DNA of 64,000 nucleotides from positions 115,143-179,142 of the forward strand of contig JAAXVL010000007.1 in NCBI GenBank assembly GCA_013335535.1. The letters run 5' to 3'. The notes under the pieces were generated by a model. It saw only the letters and a program-made list of their open reading frames with translations, was not told the DNA's origin and did not search any database. Position 1 is the first letter of the stretch. The number at the start of each line of letters is the position of its first letter. The position numbers were made by a program, and so were the translations under genes. Shown here piece by piece: positions 15,224-23,835 of this stretch. The DNA is from Azonexaceae bacterium. Its GTDB lineage: Bacteria; Pseudomonadota; Gammaproteobacteria; Burkholderiales; Rhodocyclaceae.

Positions 15224-16897
15224 TCACTCCGACCACGAGAACACCCACGCCGCGCCGCTGTCACCATTGAAACAGTGCCGAACGACATGGATACCGATTG
15301 CGGCGAGCACTGGCTTTTTCTGCAACAAGACATCGGCCATCTGTTTATCAGAGTCGGGAATCCAACGGCCATTGCTCCCCATCGCCCGATTGCGGACACG
15401 ATCACGCAAAGTGCTGGCCTTGATCGCAACCTCAACTTTTGCGCCGCACTTGATGGCAACGAAACCGGGTGTCGTACCCCAACGACGCCAAGGAGGGAAT
15501 GACTCCTCCGCCTCCGCTTTGCTTGCCACATCGCGGACAACATCCAAAACATGCTGAATCACCGGATCGCCGCTTGCTGCTTCTTGAGCGGACTCGAACC
15601 GTAACGAGTTGAACTGCTCGACGAATGTACCCGGCTCCATCCCACACGCTTGAGCGATGGCTTCTCCGAGTTGGCAGAAATCGACCAGACGATGCGTCCA
15701 TTTGCGCTGCCTCTTGACCTCCGGCAGCCGCGCCAGCCCGGCCGATAGCAACTCCACCAAAGCACCTGTTGCTACAGGCTGTACTTTGCGGAACCACGCC
15801 CGAACTTCGTCTTCACCCTTGTAGTCCGTGTGTGGCTCCAGAGTAATCGGGAGCAGCCTATCCAGCAGATCACCCCGCGTTACGGGATTCGTGATCGCAG
15901 TGAGTATGAACTGGCAGTGCACGAACAAACGTGCAGTGTCTTTCCGTGTGTTGAACTCCCGAACGACGAACTCCGACCCATTGGCAGCCATGCATAGCAG
16001 GTCCGATGCCTCGGGGTCGATCTTGCTTATGTTGTCGGCGCCTAGAACATGCTGCTCTCCGCCTACGGCTGCGACGTCCTGAGCATTCAGCGGCACGTTG
16101 GGGAGTTCACCGCTCGTTGTCGGGTCGATAAACCCAGCGAGGTTTCCGGCCGTCGTGGTCTTCCCGCTACCTGCCCCGCCCACCAGAAGTATCACAACGT
16201 ACGGAACGCCGGGGCGCAATGCATTGACGAGAGCAACGGCAAGCATCAAGCGCCGAATGTCCGGCACGCCCATTCTCTCGAATATCGTATCCAGCACACG
16301 CAGTGCATCTTTGGGCGACGCTGGCCTTACGGGCGAAGGTATCTCACCGTACCCCGGTCCACGAACGAAAAACGTACCACCATCGTGCGCGCCTTCCACC
16401 CAACCCTCCGACGAAACTCGGATACAACGGTCCCCCCCCGCATCGATGACTACACCGGTGCCCCCGATAGCGGTGCGCTTGTGTACAAAAGTGCGCTCCC
16501 CTGAAGCCTGCGCTTTGGCTCGTACCACGCCTATTTCGCGCTTAAGCGTGTCATCACCAGCCGCCTTACCGGTCGCTTTGTAGACCGCCAACCGGAGCAA
16601 GTCCATGCCACGCATTGAATCCAGCGGGATAGCCTCTGGGCCCTTAGCAATACGGGTCACGCCGAACTGATCCACCAGAAACCTTGCGCCGGCCACAGCC
16701 TGCTGCACTGCCTGTTGGTTGTTCGCCTGAGCTTGCTGCTGCCCCTGCTTCATGGCTGCACCGATTTGGTCGTGTAGCGCCAGAGAGTCGGCTGCTGTCG
16801 GGACAATCTTGGCCGGCATCTCCTTGAGGGATGTTGGCACCTCTTTGGCAGCCTTCGATGCTGACGCCTTAGCCAGAAAATTCTTTACGCTGCTCAT
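15224..16897 (-). CDS. Phage/plasmid replicative helicase-like ATPase
   Basis: 557 residues. A Gln-rich N-terminal stretch (about 50-70) precedes an ATPase domain with Walker A GGAGSGKTTT (about 240), and a downstream acidic/Asn segment (ILTAITNPVTRGDLLDRLL) that resembles sensor regions of SF3-like or D5-type helicases. The C-terminal part (after about 400) may bind DNA. Its ATG overlaps the stop of the primase-like gene (ATGA), so both are made together. Typical partner of a primase in P4-like satellites. The assignment as helicase rests on the Walker motifs and context. Confidence 0.7.
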   Translation of the reverse strand: MSSVKNFLAKASASKAAKEVPTSLKEMPAKIVPTAADSLALHDQIGAAMKQGQQQAQANNQQAVQQAVAGARFLVDQFGVTRIAKGPEAIPLDSMRGMDLLRLAVYKATGKAAGDDTLKREIGVVRAKAQASGERTFVHKRTAIGGTGVVIDAGGDRCIRVSSEGWVEGAHDGGTFFVRGPGYGEIPSPVRPASPKDALRVLDTIFERMGVPDIRRLMLAVALVNALRPGVPYVVILLVGGAGSGKTTTAGNLAGFIDPTTSGELPNVPLNAQDVAAVGGEQHVLGADNISKIDPEASDLLCMAANGSEFVVREFNTRKDTARLFVHCQFILTAITNPVTRGDLLDRLLPITLEPHTDYKGEDEVRAWFRKVQPVATGALVELLSAGLARLPEVKRQRKWTHRLVDFCQLGEAIAQACGMEPGTFVEQFNSLRFESAQEAASGDPVIQHVLDVVRDVASKAEAEESFPPWRRWGTTPGFVAIKCGAKVEVAIKASTLRDRVRNRAMGSNGRWIPDSDKQMADVLLQKKPVLAAIGIHVVRHCFNGDSGAAWVFSWSE

Positions 16898-18039
16898 GCT
16901 GCCACCTCCACACCATGCCGGGTCAGCAAATCGCGTAGCGCAGCTCGGTGATGGCAGGCGAGGTACGTCGCAGCCTCAGAACCACGCACGCCAAGATTGC
17001 CAGCAACTAGACCACGTTCTACTTCCGCTAGAGCACCGTCACGCGCCGCACCGTAGATGACCCCCTTGGCAGCCTCCGGAGGCATGGTGGGGGTCGCGTT
17101 TTCGAAGAAGCTAGAGGGGTTGTAGCGACTGTCATCGTTTTTGGCCTTGGCAGCTTCGCCCGCTTGCTCCGAGTAGCGCACCGCCAACTCCTGTGCAGCG
17201 TCGTAGCCGATCACCGGAACGAGCGCCTTGAACGCCACCATCAACGATGTCCACTTCGATGTCGTCTCCGAATCCAGCCACGGCAATGCGGACACAAGGC
17301 GATTAACCTCCATCGTGACAGGCAATTGCTGGGCTACGAATTCGCGCCGCTCAGGCGTCGGCTTAATTACCTTCAGACCTTCTACGATCAGCGCGTCAGC
17401 CGACGCCACACCCGCCTTGTGGACGATACGAAACGCCGCATCAACTCGATCAGGGTGTACCGACCACACCCCCTGCTGCTGCCAGATGGCCTTCCCCGAG
17501 TCGTCAGCGGCAGCGATAGCGCCATCACAGAACAGGATGTCGAACCCAAGCCACGCGGCCTTGTATTCATCCCCACTCAACGGACGATCCACCGGTATCA
17601 GCAACCTCGCTCGAACACCCGGCTTATCGGCGCGACCATGACTGTGCGTCGAGTAGGCCAAGAAGGTGATGCCAGCATTACGCAGACTCTCCAGCAAAGC
17701 GTCAAACTGCGCTTGTGTCAGGCCATCCACGTCGAGGACAAGGAACATTGCCTCTGTCACGTGCGCAGCACTCCGTTGCTTGCCAACCTTGCGCGCCGTC
17801 TTCTCCTGCATCTTCGCCGTCAGTGGTGCAACCTTGAGCGAACACGGCACGTAAAACGGCAAAGCCCCCTTGTCCGGACCTATAACCGGCCCCGTCGCAG
17901 CCGCAACGAAGTTAACCAGCCACGCGAAGGGGGCATTCTCCAGCTCGTCAGCAGGCAACGGGTTATAAAAGCTCGGGAACAACGTAACGCTGCAAGACCA
18001 TGCAGCCAGCTCCATCGAGCCAACCAGTTCAGTCGTCAT
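16894..18039 (-). CDS. Archaeo-eukaryotic-type primase-like protein
   Basis: 381 residues. FLVLDVDGL (about 98-106) gives the D-x-D pair, and YSTHSHGRADKPGVRARLLIPVDRP is the next conserved block of primase-polymerase (prim-pol) domains in mobile elements; a C-terminal segment (WTSLMVAFKALVPVIGYDAAQELAVRYSEQ) resembles the PriCT helical domain. Expected to prime element replication. It overlaps the previous gene by 11 bp and the helicase-like gene by 4 bp, so the four genes from alpA on are one translation-coupled operon. Confidence 0.75.
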   Translation of the reverse strand: MTTELVGSMELAAWSCSVTLFPSFYNPLPADELENAPFAWLVNFVAAATGPVIGPDKGALPFYVPCSLKVAPLTAKMQEKTARKVGKQRSAAHVTEAMFLVLDVDGLTQAQFDALLESLRNAGITFLAYSTHSHGRADKPGVRARLLIPVDRPLSGDEYKAAWLGFDILFCDGAIAAADDSGKAIWQQQGVWSVHPDRVDAAFRIVHKAGVASADALIVEGLKVIKPTPERREFVAQQLPVTMEVNRLVSALPWLDSETTSKWTSLMVAFKALVPVIGYDAAQELAVRYSEQAGEAAKAKNDDSRYNPSSFFENATPTMPPEAAKGVIYGAARDGALAEVERGLVAGNLGVRGSEAATYLACHHRAALRDLLTRHGVEVAA

Positions 18040-18526
18040 CGCCGACCTCCCGAGAATCCCCTTCGATGACAGCCACGTCCGGCTTGCCGATCACGATTTC
18101 TTCAGCGCGGCCATTCTCTTTTGGCAGGATGATCGTTATCGAGAACGACGATTGCTGCTCAGGCTGGGCCTTCTGCTTTGCCTCCAGACCGGACACCTTG
18201 TTGAGTACCTCGACGGTACGCAGGAGCAACGCGGGAGAGAGCTGTTCGCCTTCGATCTGCGAGGCCAATTGACGCAATGCAGACGACAACCCTTTCTTCG
18301 CCATCAACGCTACATCGCGGCCGTCCGAAACCATTTCGGCGACCACCCGGCTGATATCGGTTTCGTTGGCGCCGATCAGCTCAATAGCTGACTCGACCGA
18401 CACACCGTGCTTGGCTGCAAGCGTCTCGGGTTCGATAGCCCCTAGGACAACTTCGGCCGCATCGCTATTGAATGCGTCCTCGCTCAAGGCACGGTGCCCG
18501 CCGTGAGTATTGTTTGCAGCACTCAT
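18029..18526 (-). CDS. Hypothetical protein between alpA and primase, 165 aa
   Basis: MSAANNTHGGHRALSEDAFN... The start overlaps the alpA stop (ATGA at 18523-18526) and the end overlaps the primase start by 11 bp. LAAKHGVSVESAIELIGANE looks like a helix-turn-helix, as in terminase-small-subunit-like proteins, and a C-terminal beta-rich part follows (SFSITIILPKENGRAEEIVIG). This combination is seen in phage terminase small subunits or Mor-like proteins, but I cannot decide between them. Acidic tail. Confidence 0.6.
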   Translation of the reverse strand: MSAANNTHGGHRALSEDAFNSDAAEVVLGAIEPETLAAKHGVSVESAIELIGANETDISRVVAEMVSDGRDVALMAKKGLSSALRQLASQIEGEQLSPALLLRTVEVLNKVSGLEAKQKAQPEQQSSFSITIILPKENGRAEEIVIGKPDVAVIEGDSREVGDDD

Positions 18527-18768
18527 GCCGGCGTCCACGAGCCGCTGGCCCAAGCCATCAAATCCGATCGTCGCCACGCGGTGACGCCAGACGACAGCTT
18601 TACGGGCGCGGGAAAAGTGTTTTTGGCCACCCAGTCCCACAACGTGCCGTGTGCGATCCTGACAAAGTCATTGCGGAGTTGTTTTTCCCGCACGAGCGCC
18701 GGGAGATCGGCAACGATGTCGTCGAGCGTGAGCGACAGTTGCGTTTGCTGGGTATTGCTGTTTGTCAT
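18523..18768 (-). CDS. AlpA-like regulator/excisionase
   Basis: 81-residue MerR/AlpA-type winged-helix protein: TLWDWVAKNTFPAPVKLSSGVTAWRRSDLMAW is the standard AlpA layout (recognition helix, wing with WR, then DLMAW). AlpA proteins activate integrase and satellite operons and can act as excisionases. It is the first gene of the leftward operon; a GGAATCC-N10-GGATTCC dyad (18773-18796) lies just upstream and could be its operator. Confidence 0.85.
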   Translation of the reverse strand: MTNSNTQQTQLSLTLDDIVADLPALVREKQLRNDFVRIAHGTLWDWVAKNTFPAPVKLSSGVTAWRRSDLMAWASGSWTPA

Positions 18769-18848
18769 CTGGAATCCTCCGTTATAAGGATTCCAATGGT
18801 CCGGATCGAATTATTAGGTGTCCTAGGCCTGATAAAAACCAGACAGGT

Positions 18849-18866
18849 ATGCCCTGATTAGGGCAT
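18849..18866 (-). terminator. Hairpin at the end of the integrase-linked gene
   Basis: ATGCCCT-GATT-AGGGCAT, perfect, overlapping the stop codon of the 157-residue gene. A weak T-run follows, so termination strength is uncertain. Confidence 0.45.
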
Positions 18867-19331
18867 CTTGGCCTTTATTGCTTTTAGATGGCGATACATA
18901 CTCGCCCTACTCGGAACCGGCCAGCCCGCACGAAGCAAACGATCCTCTATAACTGCGCATTTGGCCTTCAGCGGGGCAAACTTCATTTCCAGAATGTCGC
19001 CGCAGTTGAACGCGATCCAGCGAAGGATGCTGTTTTTAGCATCTTGACGCTCCATGTTTGCCCTTGCATGGCCGATGGTAAGTCGCGCGCGGTGCTTCTT
19101 GACGACTTGATACTTAACCTCCGCAAGTTCACGCTGGCCGGTAAAATAATGCTCAGCGACAAAGTGGCCGCCACTTTCAACGTGCTCGATAAGCTCAGCC
19201 TGAGCCATCAACTGAACATCTCGACGGTTGATGGGTGGAGTTATCAATTCATCTGCGTTACATCTGGTACCGCTCAGATAAGCAGGGGGATTCGCCCACC
19301 ATCCCCGAGCCTTCCCTTTCGGCCATGGCAT
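18858..19331 (-). CDS. Hypothetical protein cotranscribed with integrase, 157 aa
   Basis: Starts MPWPKGKARGWWANPPAYLS, a phrase seen in phage-type DNA-binding proteins. The middle is helical and charged; the end (LLRAGWPVPSRASMYRHLKAIKAK) has a helix-turn-helix look. The ATG overlaps the integrase stop (TAATG), so it is translationally coupled to it. Function unknown; a role as regulator or directionality factor is possible. Confidence 0.65.
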   Translation of the reverse strand: MPWPKGKARGWWANPPAYLSGTRCNADELITPPINRRDVQLMAQAELIEHVESGGHFVAEHYFTGQRELAEVKYQVVKKHRARLTIGHARANMERQDAKNSILRWIAFNCGDILEMKFAPLKAKCAVIEDRLLRAGWPVPSRASMYRHLKAIKAKMP

Positions 19332-20575
19332 TATGCGGCACTCCGGAGTGCCACAACATTGAACGGTTTACCTGCTTCCAGCACCAGCAGCTTGCGCTCC
19401 CATAGCTCCAGCGCTGCCCGGCGCTCGTCCAAATAGTCATAGGTGTCATACGTGTCATTTATCCCCGGCAGCTTGTGGTTCAGGCAACGCTCGGCAATAT
19501 GCGGCTGCACCCCCAGTGACGCCAGATGGGTACGCGCAGTTCTGCGAAGATCGTGCAGGGTGAATGGCTCCACGCCATGCTCAATCTGCCCCAGTGCCCA
19601 ATTGACCGTATTCGGCCCCAGCGTGTCGCGATCACCACGACGCTTTGCCGGGAACACGTAGTCATTCTTGCCGGCGAGCATTTTCAACTCTTCGAGCCAT
19701 TCGACCGCAGCCGGTGTAAGCGTAACAACGAAGTCCTTCGCGCCTTCCAAGCCCCCTGTTTTCTGCCGGACTGGCGGGATCGACCACAACCCTTTCTCCA
19801 GGTTGAATTCTGACCACGGTGCTTCGATCAACTCCGAGCGTCGAACCGCAGTAATCAAGAGCAGGCGCACAGCCAGTGCATAGGGGCGGAATACCGGCCC
19901 CGCCTTGTCAAACGCCTTAAGCACCGCCGTAATCTCGGCATCAGTGAGCGCCCTATCTCGTGCCTGTTCCTTGCCACCTGCGTCACGCGTACTAAACGCC
20001 GAGGCGGGGTTCTGCTCGATCCAGTGCCGGCGAATAGCATAGTCGAACACGTCCTTGGTCAAGGCCAGCACACGGTTCGCCATTACGGGCGACCCTCGCT
20101 TAACGATGCCGGCAATCATTCGGTCGATATCGAGGGGTTTAACGTCCTTCACCTTTTTGGCGCCCAAGGACTTGATCACGTCGTTATCCAGCTTCACCCT
20201 GACGTGCTCAGGGCGCTTGATACGTCCGAGGATAGTGCGGTTATAGAACTCGTCGCAGAGTGCCTTCACAGTGTCAGGCGCGGCTTCTGCTGCCTTTCGC
20301 TCCTGCTTGGCTTGGGCAAGATCAACCCCTTGGCTAACCTGCACGCGCATCGCCGCTGCCATTTCCCGCGCCTTGGTCAGCGTAACGTCCGGGTAGCTGC
20401 CAACCGTAACCTCCCGCTGCTTGCCTCCAATCCGGTAGCGCAGCACCCATGCCGCAGCCCCTTTCGCCGACAAGGTGAACGTCAGACCGCCCCCGTCCGC
20501 TTTTGCCACTGGTGCACCAGTGCGAACCCAGTGCCGCAGTTGAACGTCCGTCAAAACATTTGTTGCTCGTGCCAT
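19331..20575 (-). CDS. Tyrosine recombinase (P4-type integrase)
   Basis: 414 residues with an N-terminal DUF4102-type arm-binding domain (about 10-90, LTFTLSAKGAAAWVLRYRIGGKQREVTVG), a SAM-like core-binding domain, and a catalytic domain. The catalytic residues are visible: Arg in TAVRRSELIEAPW, His-x-x-Arg in LHDLRRTARTHL, and the late Tyr in NDTYDTYDYLDERRAALE. Complete and presumably active. It sits beside the att repeat in bamC; palindromic sites (20586-20666) lie between its start and the att site. Confidence 0.93.
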   Translation of the reverse strand: MARATNVLTDVQLRHWVRTGAPVAKADGGGLTFTLSAKGAAAWVLRYRIGGKQREVTVGSYPDVTLTKAREMAAAMRVQVSQGVDLAQAKQERKAAEAAPDTVKALCDEFYNRTILGRIKRPEHVRVKLDNDVIKSLGAKKVKDVKPLDIDRMIAGIVKRGSPVMANRVLALTKDVFDYAIRRHWIEQNPASAFSTRDAGGKEQARDRALTDAEITAVLKAFDKAGPVFRPYALAVRLLLITAVRRSELIEAPWSEFNLEKGLWSIPPVRQKTGGLEGAKDFVVTLTPAAVEWLEELKMLAGKNDYVFPAKRRGDRDTLGPNTVNWALGQIEHGVEPFTLHDLRRTARTHLASLGVQPHIAERCLNHKLPGINDTYDTYDYLDERRAALELWERKLLVLEAGKPFNVVALRSAA

Positions 20576-20585
20576 ATCGCCTCCG

Positions 20586-20666
20586 TGAGTAGCTTGCCGT
20601 TATACCTATGGCTTGCTGTCAAGCGCCGATGAGTAGCTACACGCCTAGCTACTCAAAAACCTATGG
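20586..20666. promoter_or_regulatory. Repeats upstream of the integrase (arm-site or operator candidates)
   Basis: TGAGTAGCT at 20586 and 20630, with the inverted partner at 20647; together 20631-20654 form a perfect dyad GAGTAGCTA-N6-TAGCTACTC. CCTATGG occurs at 20605 and 20660. The location between int and att fits integrase arm sites or an int-promoter operator. Confidence 0.5.
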
Positions 20667-20705
20667 ACTTCAGCATACATGGGAGATCAAGAGCGGACGA
20701 AAAAA

Positions 20706-20723
20706 AGCCCGGAAAACCGGGCT
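20706..20723 (-). terminator. Intrinsic terminator after bamC, supplied by the element
   Basis: AGCCCGG-TTTT(loop)-CCGGGCT with a long T-run on the minus strand (complement of A6-A7 at 20700-20706), about 40 bp past the bamC stop. Because it lies inside the element, read-through from bamC to the MBL gene is blocked. Confidence 0.75.
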
Positions 20724-20762
20724 TTATCTTGGGTTCCGGACGAATCCGGACAACAATGTTTT

Positions 20763-21893
20763 TTACTGCAACTGCTGGAGGAGCAGGCCGAGAATCTTCT
20801 TTGCTGTTTCCGACTTATCGGTGCCGCCCTCGTTGGACAGAACCTTGACGGTACTCTGCTCTCCGGCGTCACTGACGTAAATACGATACTGAACCTTTGA
20901 GCTGGCGGGAGGCTCAGTACTCTTCCAGAAAGCCAGCTTGGACAGGAATCCATCGTCCTTCTTGCTGCGGTTGTCCAATTCCGGATCGACATAGCGGACG
21001 AAGTACAGGCCGCGCGAACGATCACGATCTTCAACCGTGAACCCGACACGATCCAGCGCCAGGCCAACACGACGCCAGGCACGGTCAAAGCGTTCAAGCA
21101 CTTCGAGCGTCCCTGCACCATCGTCCGACTTGGCCAGTTTGGCTCGCGGCTCGGCTTTGGCCGCAGCAATCGAGGCTTCGGCACGTTTTTCTTCAGAGCC
21201 GAGACGAACCATCAGACGGCGCAGCATCTCGGCTTCCAACTCCGGGTCGGCGGCACGCGGTTGCCAGCGCGTGTCATCCCTGGCCGTCGAGGTATAGACC
21301 TCTTCCATGGAACGGTGGCTGACGAAGATATCGGTTGTTCCCGGCGTCGCGCCAGGCTCGAAGCGGGTGCGGAACTTGTCGCGCTCCCCTGTCGAATACA
21401 GAGAATCGAGCAGACGGCCAAGGGCGTTGCGGACCAGGTCATCACCAATCTTGGCGCGATTTTCCGCCCAGTCGGTTTCCATCACACCGGCTTCAGGCCG
21501 CTCGATGGAAATGATGAAGCCGGTTTCCTGCCAGAAATCCTTGACTGTATCCCAGAGTTTGTCCGCGGGGGCGGCAACCACCAGCCAGCGTTGATTGCCC
21601 GAACGCTCGACGCGAACCTTGTCGACCTGCGGCAAAACGACGGAGTTCTGGGCCTGCGCCAGCGGCGTACGATCAGCACTATAGGCCGAGAACGTTGCAC
21701 TTCCCTTGCCGGCCACATCAGGCACAAGGTAGCGGTCATCACGGGCAATCTGCGACAAATCGGGTGGAACTTCAAGCGTCGGCGCCTTACCGGCTGACTT
21801 GTATTCGATCTTGCGGGATTCGGGAAGAACACTGCATCCGGCCAGCGCAATCGCCAACAGGGAAAGGGAGAGGCCAGAAAGCCGACGATTCAT
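20763..21893 (-). CDS. bamC: Outer-membrane assembly lipoprotein BamC
   Basis: 376-residue lipoprotein of the BAM complex (formerly NlpB). The signal peptide ends in LAGC (acylated Cys about residue 20). LEVPPDLSQIARDDRYLVP is the family's unstructured lasso; two helix-grip domains follow. The last codons (LGLLLQQLQ) are the att core: the element replaced the original TGA stop by TAA without changing residues. The ATG at 21893 is used because upstream in-frame codons give no lipoprotein signal. It follows dapA with a 16-bp gap. Confidence 0.93.
   Translation of the reverse strand: MNRRLSGLSLSLLAIALAGCSVLPESRKIEYKSAGKAPTLEVPPDLSQIARDDRYLVPDVAGKGSATFSAYSADRTPLAQAQNSVVLPQVDKVRVERSGNQRWLVVAAPADKLWDTVKDFWQETGFIISIERPEAGVMETDWAENRAKIGDDLVRNALGRLLDSLYSTGERDKFRTRFEPGATPGTTDIFVSHRSMEEVYTSTARDDTRWQPRAADPELEAEMLRRLMVRLGSEEKRAEASIAAAKAEPRAKLAKSDDGAGTLEVLERFDRAWRRVGLALDRVGFTVEDRDRSRGLYFVRYVDPELDNRSKKDDGFLSKLAFWKSTEPPASSKVQYRIYVSDAGEQSTVKVLSNEGGTDKSETAKKILGLLLQQLQ
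20765..20786. repeat. att direct repeat, bamC copy
   Basis: 22 bp identical to 11553-11574, within the last codons of bamC. Confidence 0.92.
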
Positions 21894-21909
21894 TTTTTCT
21901 TTACTCCGC

Positions 21910-22788
21910 TCAGGCGAGTACGCCAGCCTGGCGCATGGCGGCCAGAACACGAGCCTGATTGGCTTCGGACAAGGTGGTCAGGGGCAGACGAATGCCATTG
22001 GGCGACAAGCCCATCTTGTGCACCGCCCACTTGACCGGGATCGGATTGGCCTCACAGAACAGGTCGCGATGCAAGCCGAGCAACTTGAAGTGGATTTCAC
22101 GCGCCTTGGCAATGTTGCCGCTGGCGGCGGCGACACACATCTCGTGCATCAATCGCGGCGCGACGTTGGCCGTTACCGAGATGTCGCCATGAAAACCGAG
22201 GCTGATGGTTGCCACGGCGGTCATGTCATCACCGGTATAAAGAGCAAAATCCTTCGGCGCACGAGCAATCAGATCGCAAGCACGGTCGATATTGCCAGTT
22301 GCATCCTTGACGCCAACGATGCCCGGCACTTCGGCCAGGCGCAAAATCGTGTCGTTCGACATATCAGCGACGGTGCGGCCCGGTACGTTATAGAGCAGAA
22401 CCGGCAGTTCGACAGCTTCGGCAATCGCCTTGAAATGGCGATAGAGGCCTTCCTGTGTCGGCTTGTTGTAATACGGAACGACGGACAGGGCCATATTGGC
22501 ACCGGCCTTCTTGGCAAACTCGGTCAATTCGATGGCTTCAGCCGTCGAATTGGCACCGGTGCCAGCAATGACCGGAATACGACCGGCAACGTGATCGACC
22601 GCCACCTTGATCAGTTCGCAATGTTCCTCGACGTTGACTGTTGGCGATTCGCCCGTCGTGCCGACGACCACGATGCCATCGGTCCCTTCGCTGACATGAA
22701 AGTCAAGCAGGTTGCGGAAAGCGTTCAAATCGAGGCTGCCATCCTCATGCATGGGCGTAACGATGGCGACAATGGATCCAGTAATCAT
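21910..22788 (-). CDS. dapA: 4-hydroxy-tetrahydrodipicolinate synthase
   Basis: 292-residue TIM-barrel enzyme of lysine and diaminopimelate synthesis, condensing pyruvate with aspartate semialdehyde. GTTGESPTV (about 43-51), [12 protein letters not shown], the tyrosine in LLYNVPGRT and the Schiff-base lysine in [11 protein letters not shown] are visible. It heads the dapA-bamC unit. SD-like bases upstream are modest, but the N-terminus [20 protein letters not shown] is canonical. Confidence 0.96.
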   Translation of the reverse strand: MITGSIVAIVTPMHEDGSLDLNAFRNLLDFHVSEGTDGIVVVGTTGESPTVNVEEHCELIKVAVDHVAGRIPVIAGTGANSTAEAIELTEFAKKAGANMALSVVPYYNKPTQEGLYRHFKAIAEAVELPVLLYNVPGRTVADMSNDTILRLAEVPGIVGVKDATGNIDRACDLIARAPKDFALYTGDDMTAVATISLGFHGDISVTANVAPRLMHEMCVAAASGNIAKAREIHFKLLGLHRDLFCEANPIPVKWAVHKMGLSPNGIRLPLTTLSEANQARVLAAMRQAGVLA

Positions 22789-22866
22789 GGCCTGTTTATG
22801 GAATAAGTAATCTGTTGATTGTAACTGAAGGCCATTCCCCGCGGAAAGGCGCTTGGTAACACTTTG

Positions 22867-23835
22867 TTATTTTTCCGGCAGCCAATGGAGCCGCCCCCGG
22901 GCAACGCGCATTTTCCCACCAGGGAGAAGCAGTTCCGGGTGACGATCCGGAGCGGCCGAATGCAGCTGGCGGGCAAATTCCTCAAGGCGCGCAGCCACCG
23001 GAACCTGCCAGCCCAGACAGCGCAGGCGATGGCGCAGCAGGTTTTTCAGGCGAGGCAAGGACATCTGGCGGAGGACTGGCATACGAGCAAGCTCTCCGTC
23101 GGCGGCCAGTTGCCAGTCCTGGCGAGCCAGATCATCAAGGAGACCGGCAGCTTCGGCAAAATGCGCTGCCGCCTGAGCCAGGGAGGCTTCAGCCGACGGA
23201 AAGCGCTGACTGATGGCAGCCAGCGCTTCGTGACGCAGGAAATTTCGGGTCAGCGCGGTATCGGCATTGCTCTCGTCGGTGATCCAGTCCAATCCTTCGG
23301 CAGCGGCATAGCTTTCGATTTCGGAACGGGAAACATCAAGCATCGGCCGCAGCACACGCAGGTGGCCAAAAGTGCGTTCGGCCGGCATTCCGGCAGCGCC
23401 GGTCACCCCGCTGCCACGCAACAAATTGTGCAACACGGTTTCGGCCTGATCACCGCGGTGTTGCGCGAGCAGAAGACTACCCGCTGGACATTCGGCAAAA
23501 GCAGCATAGCGCGCGCTGCGGGCGGCTGCCTCGAGACCCAGACCTGAAAAGGCATCGACCGTGACACGACTGATCGTCAACGGGACTCCCAGACGCTCGC
23601 AGTAGCTTGTGCAGAAATCAGCCCAGGCGTCGGCATTGGGCGAAAGGCCATGATGAACATGGACTGCTGCCAGCCTCGTGAGGCCGAGGCGATGCAGGAG
23701 ATGGAGCAGAACGACCGAATCACAACCGCCGGAGAGTCCTACCCAAAGGCGCTCATCCGGCGGGAGGCGGGTGGCGAGAAAGACACCAACCCGCTTCAGC
23801 AGGTCAGCTGACAGGCTGTTCCTTGAAACGGCCAT
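22867..23835 (-). CDS. tilS: tRNA(Ile)-lysidine synthetase TilS (short form)
   Basis: 322-residue N-type ATP pyrophosphatase: [20 protein letters not shown] is the PP-loop with SGGxDS, followed by HVHHGL and [21 protein letters not shown]. It modifies C34 of the minor tRNA-Ile to lysidine. Compared with E. coli TilS (about 430 aa) it lacks the C-terminal domain: it ends after the central helical domain ([16 protein letters not shown]). The stop leads into normal intergenic DNA, so this is a naturally short form rather than a visible frameshift. It overlaps accA by 32 bp. Confidence 0.92.
   Translation of the reverse strand: MAVSRNSLSADLLKRVGVFLATRLPPDERLWVGLSGGCDSVVLLHLLHRLGLTRLAAVHVHHGLSPNADAWADFCTSYCERLGVPLTISRVTVDAFSGLGLEAAARSARYAAFAECPAGSLLLAQHRGDQAETVLHNLLRGSGVTGAAGMPAERTFGHLRVLRPMLDVSRSEIESYAAAEGLDWITDESNADTALTRNFLRHEALAAISQRFPSAEASLAQAAAHFAEAAGLLDDLARQDWQLAADGELARMPVLRQMSLPRLKNLLRHRLRCLGWQVPVAARLEEFARQLHSAAPDRHPELLLPGGKMRVARGRLHWLPEK

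Larger units (their letters stand above)
11553..20786. mobile_element. Integrated 9.2-kb replicative element (P4/PICI-like satellite or integrative plasmid)
   Basis: Bounded by a perfect 22-bp direct repeat (11553-11574 and 20765-20786) that duplicates the last codons of bamC. Contents in order from bamC: tyrosine integrase, unknown gene, AlpA-like regulator, unknown gene, primase-like and helicase-like genes with overlapping starts, an iteron cluster, two small genes, then a rightward IF2N/GIY-YIG-like gene and three small genes. Int next to the att site, alpA, primase plus helicase and iterons are the core of P4-like satellites and gram-negative phage-inducible islands. No capsid, packaging or conjugation genes are seen. 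Confidence 0.85.

Noticed and set aside
22867..23835. Frameshifted tilS (shorter than E. coli)
   Set aside because: No remnant of a C-terminal domain is readable in any frame in the short gap before dapA; a short form is more likely.
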